NCBI GenBank assembly: GCA_965232465.1
Contig: OZ246977.1
Span: 1,736,001-1,800,000, forward strand
Length of the DNA stretch: 64,000 nt
Reading direction: 5' to 3'
DNA from: G965232465 sp965232465
Lineage (GTDB): Bacteria > Pseudomonadota > Alphaproteobacteria > JAQWUY01
The position numbers and the translations under genes are program-made. Position 1 is the stretch's first letter. Each line of letters opens with the position of its first letter. The notes beneath the pieces were generated by a model. That model saw only the letters and a list, made by a program, of their open reading frames with translations, made no database searches and had not been told where the DNA came from. This document shows, piece after piece, positions 53,361 through 62,149 of the stretch.

Positions 53361-54446
53361 ATGTACTTAGATTATACAAAAAAACACTATATCAATACCC
53401 TTGTACAACGCCCCAAAAGACAAAAATGTGGTAACAAAAACCCCGTCGAAGAAAATATTGGCGTATTGCTGATTAACCTAGGCACACCAGATGGCACAGA
53501 TATTGCCAGCTTACGACGGTATTTACGGGAATTTTTATCCGATTATCGGGTTATCGAAATCAACAAAATCAAGTGGCAATTTATTTTAAATGCGTTTATT
53601 TTACCCAGCCGTCCCAAAAAAATCCAGCAAGCATACAAAAGTATTTGGAATCACCACTTAAACGAAGGACCTTTGATGACCATTACCCGTTCACAAGCGG
53701 AAAAATTACAAACCGCTCTGAATGGTTGTGTCCATAATGTAGTGGTCGATTACGCTATGCGATATGGCAATCCATCCATTAACAGTAAGCTAAAGTCATT
53801 GTTACAACGGGGCTGTCGGCATATCCTGATTATGCCCTTATACCCCCATTATTCCAGCCCAACCACCGCCACAGTGGTCGACAAAGTTGCTGATTCATTG
53901 AAAAATATGCGACGACAACCCATTTTACGCACCCTGCCCCCTTATATGGATGAGCCCATATATATCCAAGCACTGGCAAACAGCGTAACCCAACATTTGA
54001 AAAACTTGCCATACACCCCCGAACATATCATTGCCACTTATCACGGTGTACCCAAACGCTATATTACCAATGGTGACCCATATCGATGTCATTGTAAGAA
54101 AACAACAAAATTATTACAGGCACAATTAAACTTAAACATACCATTTACCACCACTTTTCAATCTATATTTGGCAAAGAAGAATGGGTAAAACCTTATACG
54201 AATGTGACTTTGCGAAAAATGGCAAAAGATGGGGTCAAAAATATTACAACGATAGCTCCCGCATTTTCTGCGGACTGTTTGGAAACCTTAGAAGAAATAC
54301 AACAAGAACTATGCGAAGATTTTATATCATCGGGGGGGCAAAATTTTTCATACATCCCTTGTTTAAACGATAGCAACGATGGCATACACTTGTTGCACCA
54401 TTTAACTTTACGGGAATTACAGGGGTGGATTACCCCTGTAATTTAA
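53361..54446 (+). CDS. hemH: Ferrochelatase
   Basis: A 361-residue ferrochelatase for the last haem step. GVLLINLGTPDG starts the domain, the metal-site His is in TYHGVPKRYITNGDPYRCHC, and KNITTIAPAFSADCLETLEEI is the C-terminal signature with Glu. CxC near the C-terminal part of YRCHCKKT may bind a cluster or metal. ATG 53361 is used. In-frame codons upstream to 53223 code a hydrophobic stretch without a binding site. Confidence 0.9.
   Translation: MYLDYTKKHYINTLVQRPKRQKCGNKNPVEENIGVLLINLGTPDGTDIASLRRYLREFLSDYRVIEINKIKWQFILNAFILPSRPKKIQQAYKSIWNHHLNEGPLMTITRSQAEKLQTALNGCVHNVVVDYAMRYGNPSINSKLKSLLQRGCRHILIMPLYPHYSSPTTATVVDKVADSLKNMRRQPILRTLPPYMDEPIYIQALANSVTQHLKNLPYTPEHIIATYHGVPKRYITNGDPYRCHCKKTTKLLQAQLNLNIPFTTTFQSIFGKEEWVKPYTNVTLRKMAKDGVKNITTIAPAFSADCLETLEEIQQELCEDFISSGGQNFSYIPCLNDSNDGIHLLHHLTLRELQGWITPVI
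54415..54443. terminator. Convergent stem-loop after hemH
   Basis: Perfect 12-bp stem AATTACAGGGGT / ACCCCTGTAATT with a 5-nt loop, ending just before the hemH stop. The small gene on the other strand ends 7 bp from the hemH stop, so one stem may serve both directions. No strong T-run follows on either strand. Confidence 0.55.
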
Positions 54447-54452
54447 GTATCT

Positions 54453-54638
54453 TTATTTAACCGATTTCAAACGGTATACGGCATATCCCACACCCACCAC
54501 AACAGCGATTAATAGTGTCAAGTGATCCGCTTGTGTTACCCAATGTAGCAACATATTTTTTTCTGTATGTAAACCTGTTGAATGGGCAAAAACATGGGTT
54601 GCCGATGTGGTTGTACCGAATAATAAAAACTTTTTCAT
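54453..54638 (-). CDS. Small secreted or membrane protein
   Basis: A 61-residue protein with ribosome binding site AAGGAA 7 nt before its ATG. The start MKKFLLFGTTTSATHVFAHSTG resembles a signal peptide with cleavage near FAH, then a hydrophobic helix LTLLIAVVVGVGYAVYRLK near the end. A His-rich front (HVFAHSTGLH) could bind metal. I do not know its family. Its gene is convergent with hemH. Confidence 0.55.
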   Translation of the reverse strand: MKKFLLFGTTTSATHVFAHSTGLHTEKNMLLHWVTQADHLTLLIAVVVGVGYAVYRLKSVK

Positions 54639-54718
54639 TGTAATATTCCTTAATTTTGATTAAACTAGTTTTCCCAAACCACAATATCACATAATATTCT
54701 TTTTACCAAGGGGGAAAG

Positions 54719-55774
54719 ATGCGTTACAAAAAAATTTCCAATCACCCAAAAGAAATAAGTACTTTATGCTTAGGCACTATGACTTTTGGTATTCAAAATG
54801 ATAAAAAAGAATCATTTGAATTGTTACAATATGCAGTCGATAATGGCATCAATTATATTGATACAGCTGAATTGTACCCTGTCCCAGCACTGGATATTGC
54901 CAGCCTACATTTAACCGAAAATTATATCGGTGCATGGTGGGCAAATGCAGGCTTAAATCGGGACAACATCACCTTTGTCAGCAAAGTTATGGGTCCCATG
55001 GGCGGGCGTTCCACACAAGCACGCCCACAACAAAATCCCTTATCCCCAGAAACCATTAACACCGCTATTGATGGTACTTTAAAACGGTTACAACTGGATT
55101 GCTTGGATATATACTTGGTGCATTGGCCGTTGCGTACCAGTAACTTTTTTGGCACACTATCGTACCCTTGTGCCGAAGAATCCTTTGATGTAAATGCCCA
55201 GATGTTACAAGTGATTGAAACAATGGATACCCTTATCAAACAAGGTAAAATCTTAAATTATGGGTTGTCCAATGAAACTGCATGGGGCATGATGAAATAT
55301 GTACAATTGGCGGAACAGCACAACTTGGCAAAACCTGTTACAGTGCAAAACCCCTATTCCCTTTTAAACCGTTCGTACGAAGTGGGCTGTGCGGAAGTAT
55401 CACACCGTGAAAACATTGGCTTAATGGCGTATGCGGTTACAGCTAATGGATCATTAACAGGCAAGCATTTAAAAGGTATTGCCCCAAATAGTCGTATGCA
55501 CAAATGGCCCGAATATTTTTCACGTTATGACAATCCACAAGCCCACAAGGCGGTACAAGCTTATGTAGATTTGGCACAAGATATGGGCATATCGCCCACC
55601 ACTTTGGCGGTAGCATTTACCTTACAACAACCCTTTATGGATTGTGCGATTATTGGGGCAACCCATACGGCCCAAGTACAAGATTGGATTGATGCCTGGG
55701 ATGTGGTACTTAACGCAGATATTATAAAGCGTATTAAAGATATCCATGCCATATATACATATCCATGTCCATAA
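54719..55774 (+). CDS. Aldo/keto reductase, Tas-like
   Basis: A 351-residue NADP-dependent reductase. Asp/Tyr in YIDTAELYPVP, Lys in TFVSKVMG and His in YLVHWPLRT complete the active site. GRSTQARPQQNPLSPETINTAIDGTLKRLQ and GLSNETAWGMM are close to Tas/YghZ-type proteins. Ribosome binding site GGGGGAAAG lies just upstream. Physiological substrate unknown. Confidence 0.83.
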   Translation: MRYKKISNHPKEISTLCLGTMTFGIQNDKKESFELLQYAVDNGINYIDTAELYPVPALDIASLHLTENYIGAWWANAGLNRDNITFVSKVMGPMGGRSTQARPQQNPLSPETINTAIDGTLKRLQLDCLDIYLVHWPLRTSNFFGTLSYPCAEESFDVNAQMLQVIETMDTLIKQGKILNYGLSNETAWGMMKYVQLAEQHNLAKPVTVQNPYSLLNRSYEVGCAEVSHRENIGLMAYAVTANGSLTGKHLKGIAPNSRMHKWPEYFSRYDNPQAHKAVQAYVDLAQDMGISPTTLAVAFTLQQPFMDCAIIGATHTAQVQDWIDAWDVVLNADIIKRIKDIHAIYTYPCP

Positions 55775-55872
55775 ATGAAAAAGTCAAAATCTTTAAAAAA
55801 GAGATTGACTAAACATAGATAAACATTTATAACAGCCTTGTACTTAGGCATTAAGGCAAAATTTAATATTAT

Positions 55873-55948
55873 GTCCCGTTCGTCTAGAGGCCTAGGACAT
55901 CGCCCTTTCACGGCGGCAACACGGGTTCGAATCCCGTACGGGATACCA
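55873..55948 (+). tRNA. tRNA-Glu (UUC anticodon)
   Basis: Acceptor stem GTCCCGT with ACGGGAT, D-arm region CGTCTAGAGGCCTAGGAC, anticodon loop CTTTCAC holding TTC, T-arm ACGGGTTCGAATCCCGT and an encoded CCA. All stems close. Followed by a strong terminator. Confidence 0.95.
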
Positions 55949-55954
55949 GATATT

Positions 55955-55982
55955 AAAGCCACTTTCCGTAAGTGGCTTTTTT
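55955..55982 (+). terminator. Rho-independent terminator after tRNA-Glu
   Basis: Stem AAAGCCACTT / AAGTGGCTTT with a 5-nt loop, followed by a T-run. It lies 7 nt after the tRNA 3' end. Confidence 0.9.
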
Positions 55983-56018
55983 GTTTACAAATAATGGTGT
56001 TCAAAATATACTGTGTAC

Positions 56019-57842
56019 ATGCAGATGGACACCGACTCTCATATCAATCAGATATTAAAAACTGTTTTTGGCTATGAACAATTACGCACAGGACAGGCGG
56101 AGATTATGCACCATATTTTATCCGCTACGCATGTGCTTGCGGTCATGCCCACAGGGGCGGGAAAGTCGTTATGTTTTCAAATTCCTGCTCTTATACAGCC
56201 CACAAAAACCCTTGTTGTATCGCCACTGGTCGCCCTTATCGAAGACCAAACCAACGCCCTGCAAGAAATCGGCGTGCCTGCGGTATGTATCCATTCGGGA
56301 AAAACCCGTGATGAAAATGTGATATCATGGAAAAACTTTATATCAGATACAGGTAAAATCTTATATCTTAGCCCCGAACGGTTGATGCAAGACCGCATGT
56401 TACACGCCTTGCAAAAGCATAATATTGGTATGATAGTTATCGATGAAGCCCATTGTATATCCAAATGGGGACCTACATTTCGCCCTGATTACGAATCACT
56501 TACCCAGTTGCAATCATATTTTCCCAACGCCACCATATGCGGATTTACCGCCACCGCTGACACAGCCACCCGCACAGACATTGCCCAAAAGTTATTTCAA
56601 GGTAATGGAGAAATCATAGTAAAAGGATTTAATCGTCCCAATTTATCATTAGCAGTACAATTAAAGCACCGATTTAATAAATCTTTGTTGGAATATGTAC
56701 AACAAAGACAAGGACAGAACGGCATTATATATTGCCTGTCCCGCAAAAACACCGACACAATCGCCCAATACTTAAATGACAATGGCATTCGGGCGGTGGC
56801 ATACCATGCGGGCAAGCCTGCGGATGAACGCACCAGTTTACAAAATAAATTTATGACTGATTCTGATCTGGTGATGGTGGCAACGATTGCATTTGGCATG
56901 GGGATTGACAAGCCCGACATCCGCTTTGTAATTCACGCAAATTTACCGTCTAGTATGGAAGCATTTTACCAAGAAATCGGACGGGCGGGACGGGATGGGG
57001 AACCTTCGGAAACTGTGCTGTTTTATGATTTAACAGACATCATCCATCGGCAACGGATGATTTTTGAACAAAATGCGTCAAACACTCACAAAGTAGCCGA
57101 AAACGCCCGCCTACAAGCATTAATAGGCTACGCCGAAACCGCAGAGTGTCGCAGAAAAGTATTATTAAGATATTTTGACGATTACATCGACCATTGCGGG
57201 AATTGTGATAACTGCTTATATCCCCCCAGCTTGCAAGACTGCACGGAACAAGCGATTCATATATTACAAGCGGTGGAACAGACAAAACAATACTTCGGGG
57301 CAACCTATATCATAGACATAATACGGGGCAGTAAAAATCAAAATATCCGGGATTTTCACCTGAATTTACCCTGTTTTGGAATCGGTGCGGACACCCCAAA
57401 ATACATATACCAAACCATCATCAGGCAACTTATTGCCCAAGGATATTTAAATATCGACTTCAATAAATATGGTGCCATAAAACACCATAAAAGCAGTCAA
57501 AATATTTTGAATGGTACAAAAAAGTTTAAAATAGCCATCCCCCAAAAAAAACCAGCAAAAACAGAAAAGCAAACAAAAATAAAAGCCACAGAATCACAAG
57601 TAAAAAACGACCATGCCCTATTCACTCAATTAAAAGCCTTACGCCTAGACCTAGCCCGAGAAAAACAAGTCCCCGCCTTCGTAATATTTGCCGATAAAAC
57701 CCTTATCGATATGACAAACAAAAAACCGATAACCCAAAAACAGTTTTTGGAAGTACATGGCATAGGCACCCAAAAACTAAAAACCTACTATGATGTATTT
57801 TGTACAGTTATTAAAGAATATTTGGGGGAAAATGAAGGATAA
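56019..57842 (+). CDS. recQ: ATP-dependent DNA helicase RecQ
   Basis: A roughly 607-residue helicase. Walker A MPTGAGKSLCFQIPA, DEAH box VIDEAHCISKWG, FTATADTATR, and QEIGRAGRDGEPSE are conserved. The zinc-binding CRRKVLLRYFDDYIDHCGNCDNC and a C-terminal HRDC domain (from about residue 525) are present. Acts in recombination repair. Start unclear: ATG 56019 or 56025, no good ribosome binding site, and a GTG at 56013 is also open. Confidence 0.92.
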   Translation: MQMDTDSHINQILKTVFGYEQLRTGQAEIMHHILSATHVLAVMPTGAGKSLCFQIPALIQPTKTLVVSPLVALIEDQTNALQEIGVPAVCIHSGKTRDENVISWKNFISDTGKILYLSPERLMQDRMLHALQKHNIGMIVIDEAHCISKWGPTFRPDYESLTQLQSYFPNATICGFTATADTATRTDIAQKLFQGNGEIIVKGFNRPNLSLAVQLKHRFNKSLLEYVQQRQGQNGIIYCLSRKNTDTIAQYLNDNGIRAVAYHAGKPADERTSLQNKFMTDSDLVMVATIAFGMGIDKPDIRFVIHANLPSSMEAFYQEIGRAGRDGEPSETVLFYDLTDIIHRQRMIFEQNASNTHKVAENARLQALIGYAETAECRRKVLLRYFDDYIDHCGNCDNCLYPPSLQDCTEQAIHILQAVEQTKQYFGATYIIDIIRGSKNQNIRDFHLNLPCFGIGADTPKYIYQTIIRQLIAQGYLNIDFNKYGAIKHHKSSQNILNGTKKFKIAIPQKKPAKTEKQTKIKATESQVKNDHALFTQLKALRLDLAREKQVPAFVIFADKTLIDMTNKKPITQKQFLEVHGIGTQKLKTYYDVFCTVIKEYLGENEG

Positions 57843-57996
57843 CCGTTCTATGTTCTAATGTTACCCTAATATAGTACACTTCTTGTATAAACCTACCTTT
57901 ATGCTCAGCCGTGTGTACATATAGCCAGTTCGGTATAAAATCCAACGGGGTCGGTAAGATTTTACCATGTTATAAAACCAATTATGGTATGCAATA

Positions 57997-58812
57997 TTAT
58001 TTTTTCATAATTGCTTCACGGACTTTGGCAGAAATGTATTCTGACAACATAACCGTAAAGAATATGACAATAATAATCAGCGATACTTGGGGCCATGCCA
58101 GGGTGTTTAAGGAACCGGATAATTCCAATCCGATACCCCCCGCCCCAACGATACCTAGTACAGTAGAATGGCGAATATTTACATCCCAACGGAACACAGC
58201 AACCCCAACAAAAGTGGTTTTAATTTGTGGCCAAATGGCATATACCATGACTTGTATAGGCGATGCACCTGTTGCTGTTATGGCATCAACAGGGGTGCGA
58301 TCAATTTCTTCAATGGCTTCGTATAATAACTTGCCAAAGAAACCCACTGAACGAATCATAATTGCAATCATACCAGCAAATATCCCTGGTCCGATAATCG
58401 TTACCATTAACAATGCCCAAATAAGGGCGTTAATAGAACGGGATCCAGCAATAAAAATCATGCACAACGGACGGATAAACACCGCTGATGGCGTGGTGTT
58501 ACGGGCGGTTAAGAATGCCAGTGGTATCCCCAATAAAACGGCGATGCCCGTACCCAGTGTGGCAATGTTAATTGTATCCCACAACGGCTTTATAAGGTCG
58601 TTCATATATGCCCATTTTGGGGGCATGGAACGGCTGAATATATCCCCCGCAATACGGGGCGAATCAAGTACAAAAAACCATGTGGTTGCATTGGAAATAA
58701 CCATCCAACAAACGGCAAACACAAATATGCCTGCCAACCATGCAAGACGGCGTTTTATCAAGGTCGCTTTGCTGTGGCGTTGCCACGCTTGTATTTCAAT
58801 ATTTTTTGACAT
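57997..58812 (-). CDS. phnE: Phosphonate-type ABC transporter permease PhnE (second copy)
   Basis: A 271-residue permease with about six helices and the coupling region EIDRTPVDAITATGASPIQVMVYAIWPQI, ending in GIVGAGGIGLELSGS, typical of PhnE. Its ATG overlaps the stop of the first phnE by one base (TAATG). Last gene of phnD-phnC-phnE-phnE. Confidence 0.9.
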   Translation of the reverse strand: MSKNIEIQAWQRHSKATLIKRRLAWLAGIFVFAVCWMVISNATTWFFVLDSPRIAGDIFSRSMPPKWAYMNDLIKPLWDTINIATLGTGIAVLLGIPLAFLTARNTTPSAVFIRPLCMIFIAGSRSINALIWALLMVTIIGPGIFAGMIAIMIRSVGFFGKLLYEAIEEIDRTPVDAITATGASPIQVMVYAIWPQIKTTFVGVAVFRWDVNIRHSTVLGIVGAGGIGLELSGSLNTLAWPQVSLIIIVIFFTVMLSEYISAKVREAIMKK

Positions 58813-59609
58813 TATTGGAACCTCACTCGTAACCAGCTGGAAGTGTATTCTGCAATCAGCACCAGCACAATAATAATTAAAATAATAGCCGCAGAAGTAT
58901 CATATTCATACCGTTTAAACGATGTATTTAAGGTTGCCCCAATACCGCCCGCACCCACAATACCAAGCACAGCGGATTCGCGGAAATTAATATCCAAACG
59001 ATACATGGATAAACCTATCAGGCGGGGCAATACTTGTGGCTGAATGGCATATACAACCCGTTGCCCCCAACTGGCACCCACGGAGGTTACTGCTTCGACC
59101 TGTGACAGGTTTACATCTTCGATAGATTCCGCCAATAATTTTGCATAAAAACCTATGGTGGCAATGATTAAAGTTATAAAACCTGCAAAAGGACCAAACC
59201 CAAAAATGGCAACCATTAAAATGGCAATCATGATTTCTTGTAAGGCACGCGATAAGGTAATGATACCCCGACATATTATATAAACATATTTGGGTGATAA
59301 ATTACTGGCAGCCCCTAATCCAACGGGAATGGATATTAAAATACCCACCACTGTTGAGGTCACCGCCATAACGATACTTTCGATGATACCATTATAAATA
59401 TCATCCCATTGGCTGGTAAAATCTGGATTGATGAACGAAATAATAAATGTTTGTCCCCGTGGTATACCTTCTAGTACACGCATCCAATTAATATCCATAC
59501 TGATAAAGGCAGCTATGACATACAAGGGTACGCCAATCCATATTGTATAGCGCACCCATATGCTTTTAAACATAGGGGGGCGATGCCATTTTATAATATT
59601 ATTACTCAT
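58812..59609 (-). CDS. phnE: Phosphonate-type ABC transporter permease PhnE (first copy)
   Basis: A 265-residue PhnE-family permease. EDVNLSQVEAVTSVGASWGQRVVYAIQPQVLP is the coupling loop and GIVGAGGIGATLNTSF the end signature. ATG 59609 overlaps the phnC stop (ATGA). The two permeases differ in sequence and likely form a heterodimer. Confidence 0.9.
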   Translation of the reverse strand: MSNNIIKWHRPPMFKSIWVRYTIWIGVPLYVIAAFISMDINWMRVLEGIPRGQTFIISFINPDFTSQWDDIYNGIIESIVMAVTSTVVGILISIPVGLGAASNLSPKYVYIICRGIITLSRALQEIMIAILMVAIFGFGPFAGFITLIIATIGFYAKLLAESIEDVNLSQVEAVTSVGASWGQRVVYAIQPQVLPRLIGLSMYRLDINFRESAVLGIVGAGGIGATLNTSFKRYEYDTSAAIILIIIVLVLIAEYTSSWLRVRFQ

Positions 59610-60397
59610 ATTTTCGATTCCCATATATTTTCATCATCATGGCGAATGGTCTGTGACCAATCTTCTTCACCATATATTTGTGTCAAAACATCTGGTGTTA
59701 AGTCATCGGGGGGACCATCATAAACAACCTGACCATCACGCAATCCGATAACGCGTTCGACGAATTGTTGTGCAAGTGCCACATCATGAATATTAATAAT
59801 CGCTGCTAATTCGTTTTCGATGCATAATTCCCGAATAAGACGCATCACTTGACGGGCGGTTTTTGGGTCAAGTGAAGCTGTGGGCTCATCCACCAATAAA
59901 ATATCAGGATCTTGAATTAATGCACGGGCAATACCCACCCGTTGTTTTTGTCCACCTGATAAGGCATCAGCCCGTTTATTTTCAATGCCCGATAAGCCGA
60001 CTGTTTCCAATAATGCCAAGGCATTTTGTTCCATGTCTATGCCAAATTTACGAAAGGTGCTACGCCAAAAACCCACATATCCCAAACGACCAGATAAGAC
60101 ATTTTCCATTACCGTCAGGCGGTCGATCAAGGCATATTCTTGGAAAATCATCCCCATGCGTCTGCGTACATTTCGCAATTTAGATTTTGGTATTTCGGTA
60201 ATATTATCACCGTTTAAAACAACCTTGCCAGCACTAGGTTCTATCATTCGATTGACACAGCGAATAAGGGTCGATTTACCCGCCCCTGACGGACCTATTA
60301 AAGAAACAACTTGTCCCTTTTCTAATGTAAAACTGACTTGTTTTAGGGCGTATTCGTTACCACCATATGATTTACTTAAATTTTGTAATTGTAACAT
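59606..60397 (-). CDS. phnC: Phosphonate-type ABC transporter ATPase PhnC
   Basis: A 263-residue ATPase with Walker A GPSGAGKST, signature LSGGQKQRVGIARALI, Walker B ILLVDEPTASLDP and H-loop NIHDVALA. The start LSKSYGGNEYALKQVSF and RRRMGMIFQEYALIDRLTVMENVLSGRLG fit PhnC. Powers the two PhnE permeases. Confidence 0.93.
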   Translation of the reverse strand: MLQLQNLSKSYGGNEYALKQVSFTLEKGQVVSLIGPSGAGKSTLIRCVNRMIEPSAGKVVLNGDNITEIPKSKLRNVRRRMGMIFQEYALIDRLTVMENVLSGRLGYVGFWRSTFRKFGIDMEQNALALLETVGLSGIENKRADALSGGQKQRVGIARALIQDPDILLVDEPTASLDPKTARQVMRLIRELCIENELAAIINIHDVALAQQFVERVIGLRDGQVVYDGPPDDLTPDVLTQIYGEEDWSQTIRHDDENIWESKI

Positions 60398-60532
60398 ATA
60401 TTTTTTCCTTTCGCTGTACCATATTTAGGGGGTATATTTTTTTACACAAAAACTTACACCAAAGGCACCAGACAATTCATATACCTCATATTGTCTAATG
60501 CCAATGGGTCCTTGATGACTTGCTTAGGGTTA

Positions 60533-61525
60533 TTAAGAACAAGTATATTCAATATTGTTTGCAGAATCAATTTTGCGAATAACTTCCCAATGCTTTTTGT
60601 ATGTAATGGGAATAAATTGTGCTTCGCCATCACGACCAAATTCTTCTTTTAAAGAAGATCCTTCCCAGTTGAAATTCTGGAATGCATCACGAATTTGTTG
60701 TTGCAATTCAGGTTTCAGGTTGTATGCCACACCGAAACTGGTGGTTGGGAATGTTTGTGATTTATACAAACTTTTTAATTGTGACATTTTCACCACATTA
60801 CGGGATACAACCCGTGCCAATACAGAATTGGCAATCGCCGCAGCCTTGTAATCTTTGTTGGCAACACCGATAATAGAGTTATCGTGTTTACCAGAAAATA
60901 CTGCTTCGAAATCTCGTTTTGGAATCATATCATAATCCGCTTTTAAAATTGCAGACGGTGCTTTGAACCCTGAATTAGATGTGGGTGATGTAAACGCCAT
61001 TTTTTTGCCTCTGATGTCTTCGACTTTGTTGATGCCAGATCCCGGGTATGTAATAATTTCCATTTCATATCCAAAACTGCCATCTTCTTTTGCCATCATC
61101 GCCATTGGGCGAAAACCTGCACAATTAACGGCCAGTGGATTGGAACCTGTGTTAAAGCCGGCTATATGTAAACGGCCTGAACGCATTGCTTCGATTTGTG
61201 CCGCATTAGATTGTACGGGGAAGAAGACAATTTTCTTACCCGTTTTTTGTTCTACATACTCCAAGAAATCAGACCATGCTTCCCTGTAAACGGCGGGGTC
61301 TTCCACGGGGGTATATGCAAAAATCAATGTGCTTGGATCAATCCAATCAGCGGAATTTATGGGAATATCAGCAATCAAATCATTGTCTGCATCACAATAA
61401 CGTTTATCCAGATCGCCCCGATTGGAACAATCGCCTGTTGCTTGTATAATGCTTGGGTATAGCAACATAGTTGATGCTGTCACCAAGGTACTGAAAAAAC
61501 CAGTTATGGACTTTAAAAATTTCAT
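60533..61525 (-). CDS. phnD: Phosphonate-type binding protein PhnD
   Basis: A 330-residue periplasmic binding protein. Sec signal MKFLKSITGFFSTLVTASTM, then a Cys-containing acidic stretch GDCSNRGDLDKRYCDADNDL not usual for E. coli PhnD and possibly a disulfide or calcium-like loop. The conserved ligand-site pattern FTSPTSNSGFKAPSAIL and GFNTGSNPLAVNCAG are seen. No C-P lyase genes are in the window, so the ligand may be a phosphonate, phosphite or phosphate ester. ATG 61525 has AAGGAG 8 nt upstream. Confidence 0.88.
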   Translation of the reverse strand: MKFLKSITGFFSTLVTASTMLLYPSIIQATGDCSNRGDLDKRYCDADNDLIADIPINSADWIDPSTLIFAYTPVEDPAVYREAWSDFLEYVEQKTGKKIVFFPVQSNAAQIEAMRSGRLHIAGFNTGSNPLAVNCAGFRPMAMMAKEDGSFGYEMEIITYPGSGINKVEDIRGKKMAFTSPTSNSGFKAPSAILKADYDMIPKRDFEAVFSGKHDNSIIGVANKDYKAAAIANSVLARVVSRNVVKMSQLKSLYKSQTFPTTSFGVAYNLKPELQQQIRDAFQNFNWEGSSLKEEFGRDGEAQFIPITYKKHWEVIRKIDSANNIEYTCS

Positions 61526-61544
61526 ATGTGTTCTCCTTATATTA

Positions 61545-61601
61545 CTTGACAATATTAATTTCTATCACTGTAAAAGTACAAGAAATTGGAATTAATGTCA
61601 A
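61545..61601 (-). promoter_or_regulatory. phnD promoter within an inverted repeat
   Basis: Minus strand: TTGACA (61601-61596), 17-nt spacer, TACTTT (61578-61573). The -35 side reads CTTGACATTAATT and the leader near 61545-61560 carries the inverted counterpart AATTAATATTGTCAAG (two bases longer). A regulator, for example a phosphate-responsive one, could bind both arms. No exact Pho box is claimed. Confidence 0.5.
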
Positions 61602-62027
61602 GCAATTTTTACAAAAAAATTACAAAAAATAACTTTTTATCATGTGATTTGCATTACGATAGTATGAGAATTTAAATATTCATTTTGAATTTTTTGAATT
61701 TTTGTATATAAAATAATACTGTTTATTTAAAAGTATAACCCTATGAAATATATGGATATACAGGCGATATTATGACCTTAAATGGGAATGATAAATCGTA
61801 TATTTTTTGCATTTGCATGTATATTTTAGTAAACAGTTATTGTGTAAATTATTTACAAAAATTTTTTTGATGAAAATAATTTACAACTTTTGTTATGGTG
61901 CAAAAAATATGCAAAGAACTGGCTATATTTTTTCTTAACTATATCTGCATCTCTTTACTCCCCTCTCCTTCATATATTACAACTTATGGTATTATTTAAT
62001 TATAGTTTTTAATACTTGAAAAAAAAA
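61602..62027. promoter_or_regulatory. Long AT-rich intergenic region with the inverse-autotransporter promoter
   Basis: No gene seen. A palindrome TGTAAAT-T-ATTTACA (61843-61857) and a related TAATTTACAA nearby (around 61880) may be regulator sites. A promoter with TTACAA (61977-61982), 18-nt spacer and TATAGT (62001-62006) would start RNA about 62012, just before the structured leader. Confidence 0.4.
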
Positions 62028-62142
62028 ATCCTCTGTATAATTGTACTGTGGTGCCCATTTGGGCGGGTGCCAACCTAAGGTTACAGCCCTTTATGGGACC
62101 GTATATCCATAGGTATAAATGTAATTCTAAAATACAGAGGAT
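62028..62142 (+). promoter_or_regulatory. Structured 5' leader that buries the ribosome binding site
   Basis: ATCCTCTGTAT (62028-62038) is the exact complement of ATACAGAGGAT (62132-62142), an 11-bp closing stem. The 3' arm contains AGAGG, the ribosome binding site of the ATG at 62150, and also an ATG at 62141. Inside are short hairpins: GCCC/GGGC (62053-62064), AACC/GGTT (62072-62082), CCC/GGG (62087-62097) and TATA-CC/GG-TATA with one bulge (62102-62117). Some arms could pair in other ways, for example GGGC (62061) with GCCC (62086). This is the layout of a riboswitch or RNA thermometer. It matches no known class that I recognise. Confidence 0.5.
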
Positions 62143-62149
62143 GAAACAC

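Noticed and set aside
55873..55948. tRNA-Glu as the attachment site of a genomic island
   Set aside because: No integrase gene and no duplicated tRNA 3' end is seen in the window.
57911..58873. 320-codon plus-strand frame over the phnE genes
   Set aside because: Antisense to two clear permease genes. No recognisable motif and no ribosome binding site.
62028..62142. Known riboswitch class (TPP, cobalamin, SAM, FMN, glycine, c-di-GMP, fluoride)
   Set aside because: None of the core motifs of these classes that I can recall are present. The region is kept only as an unclassified structured leader.
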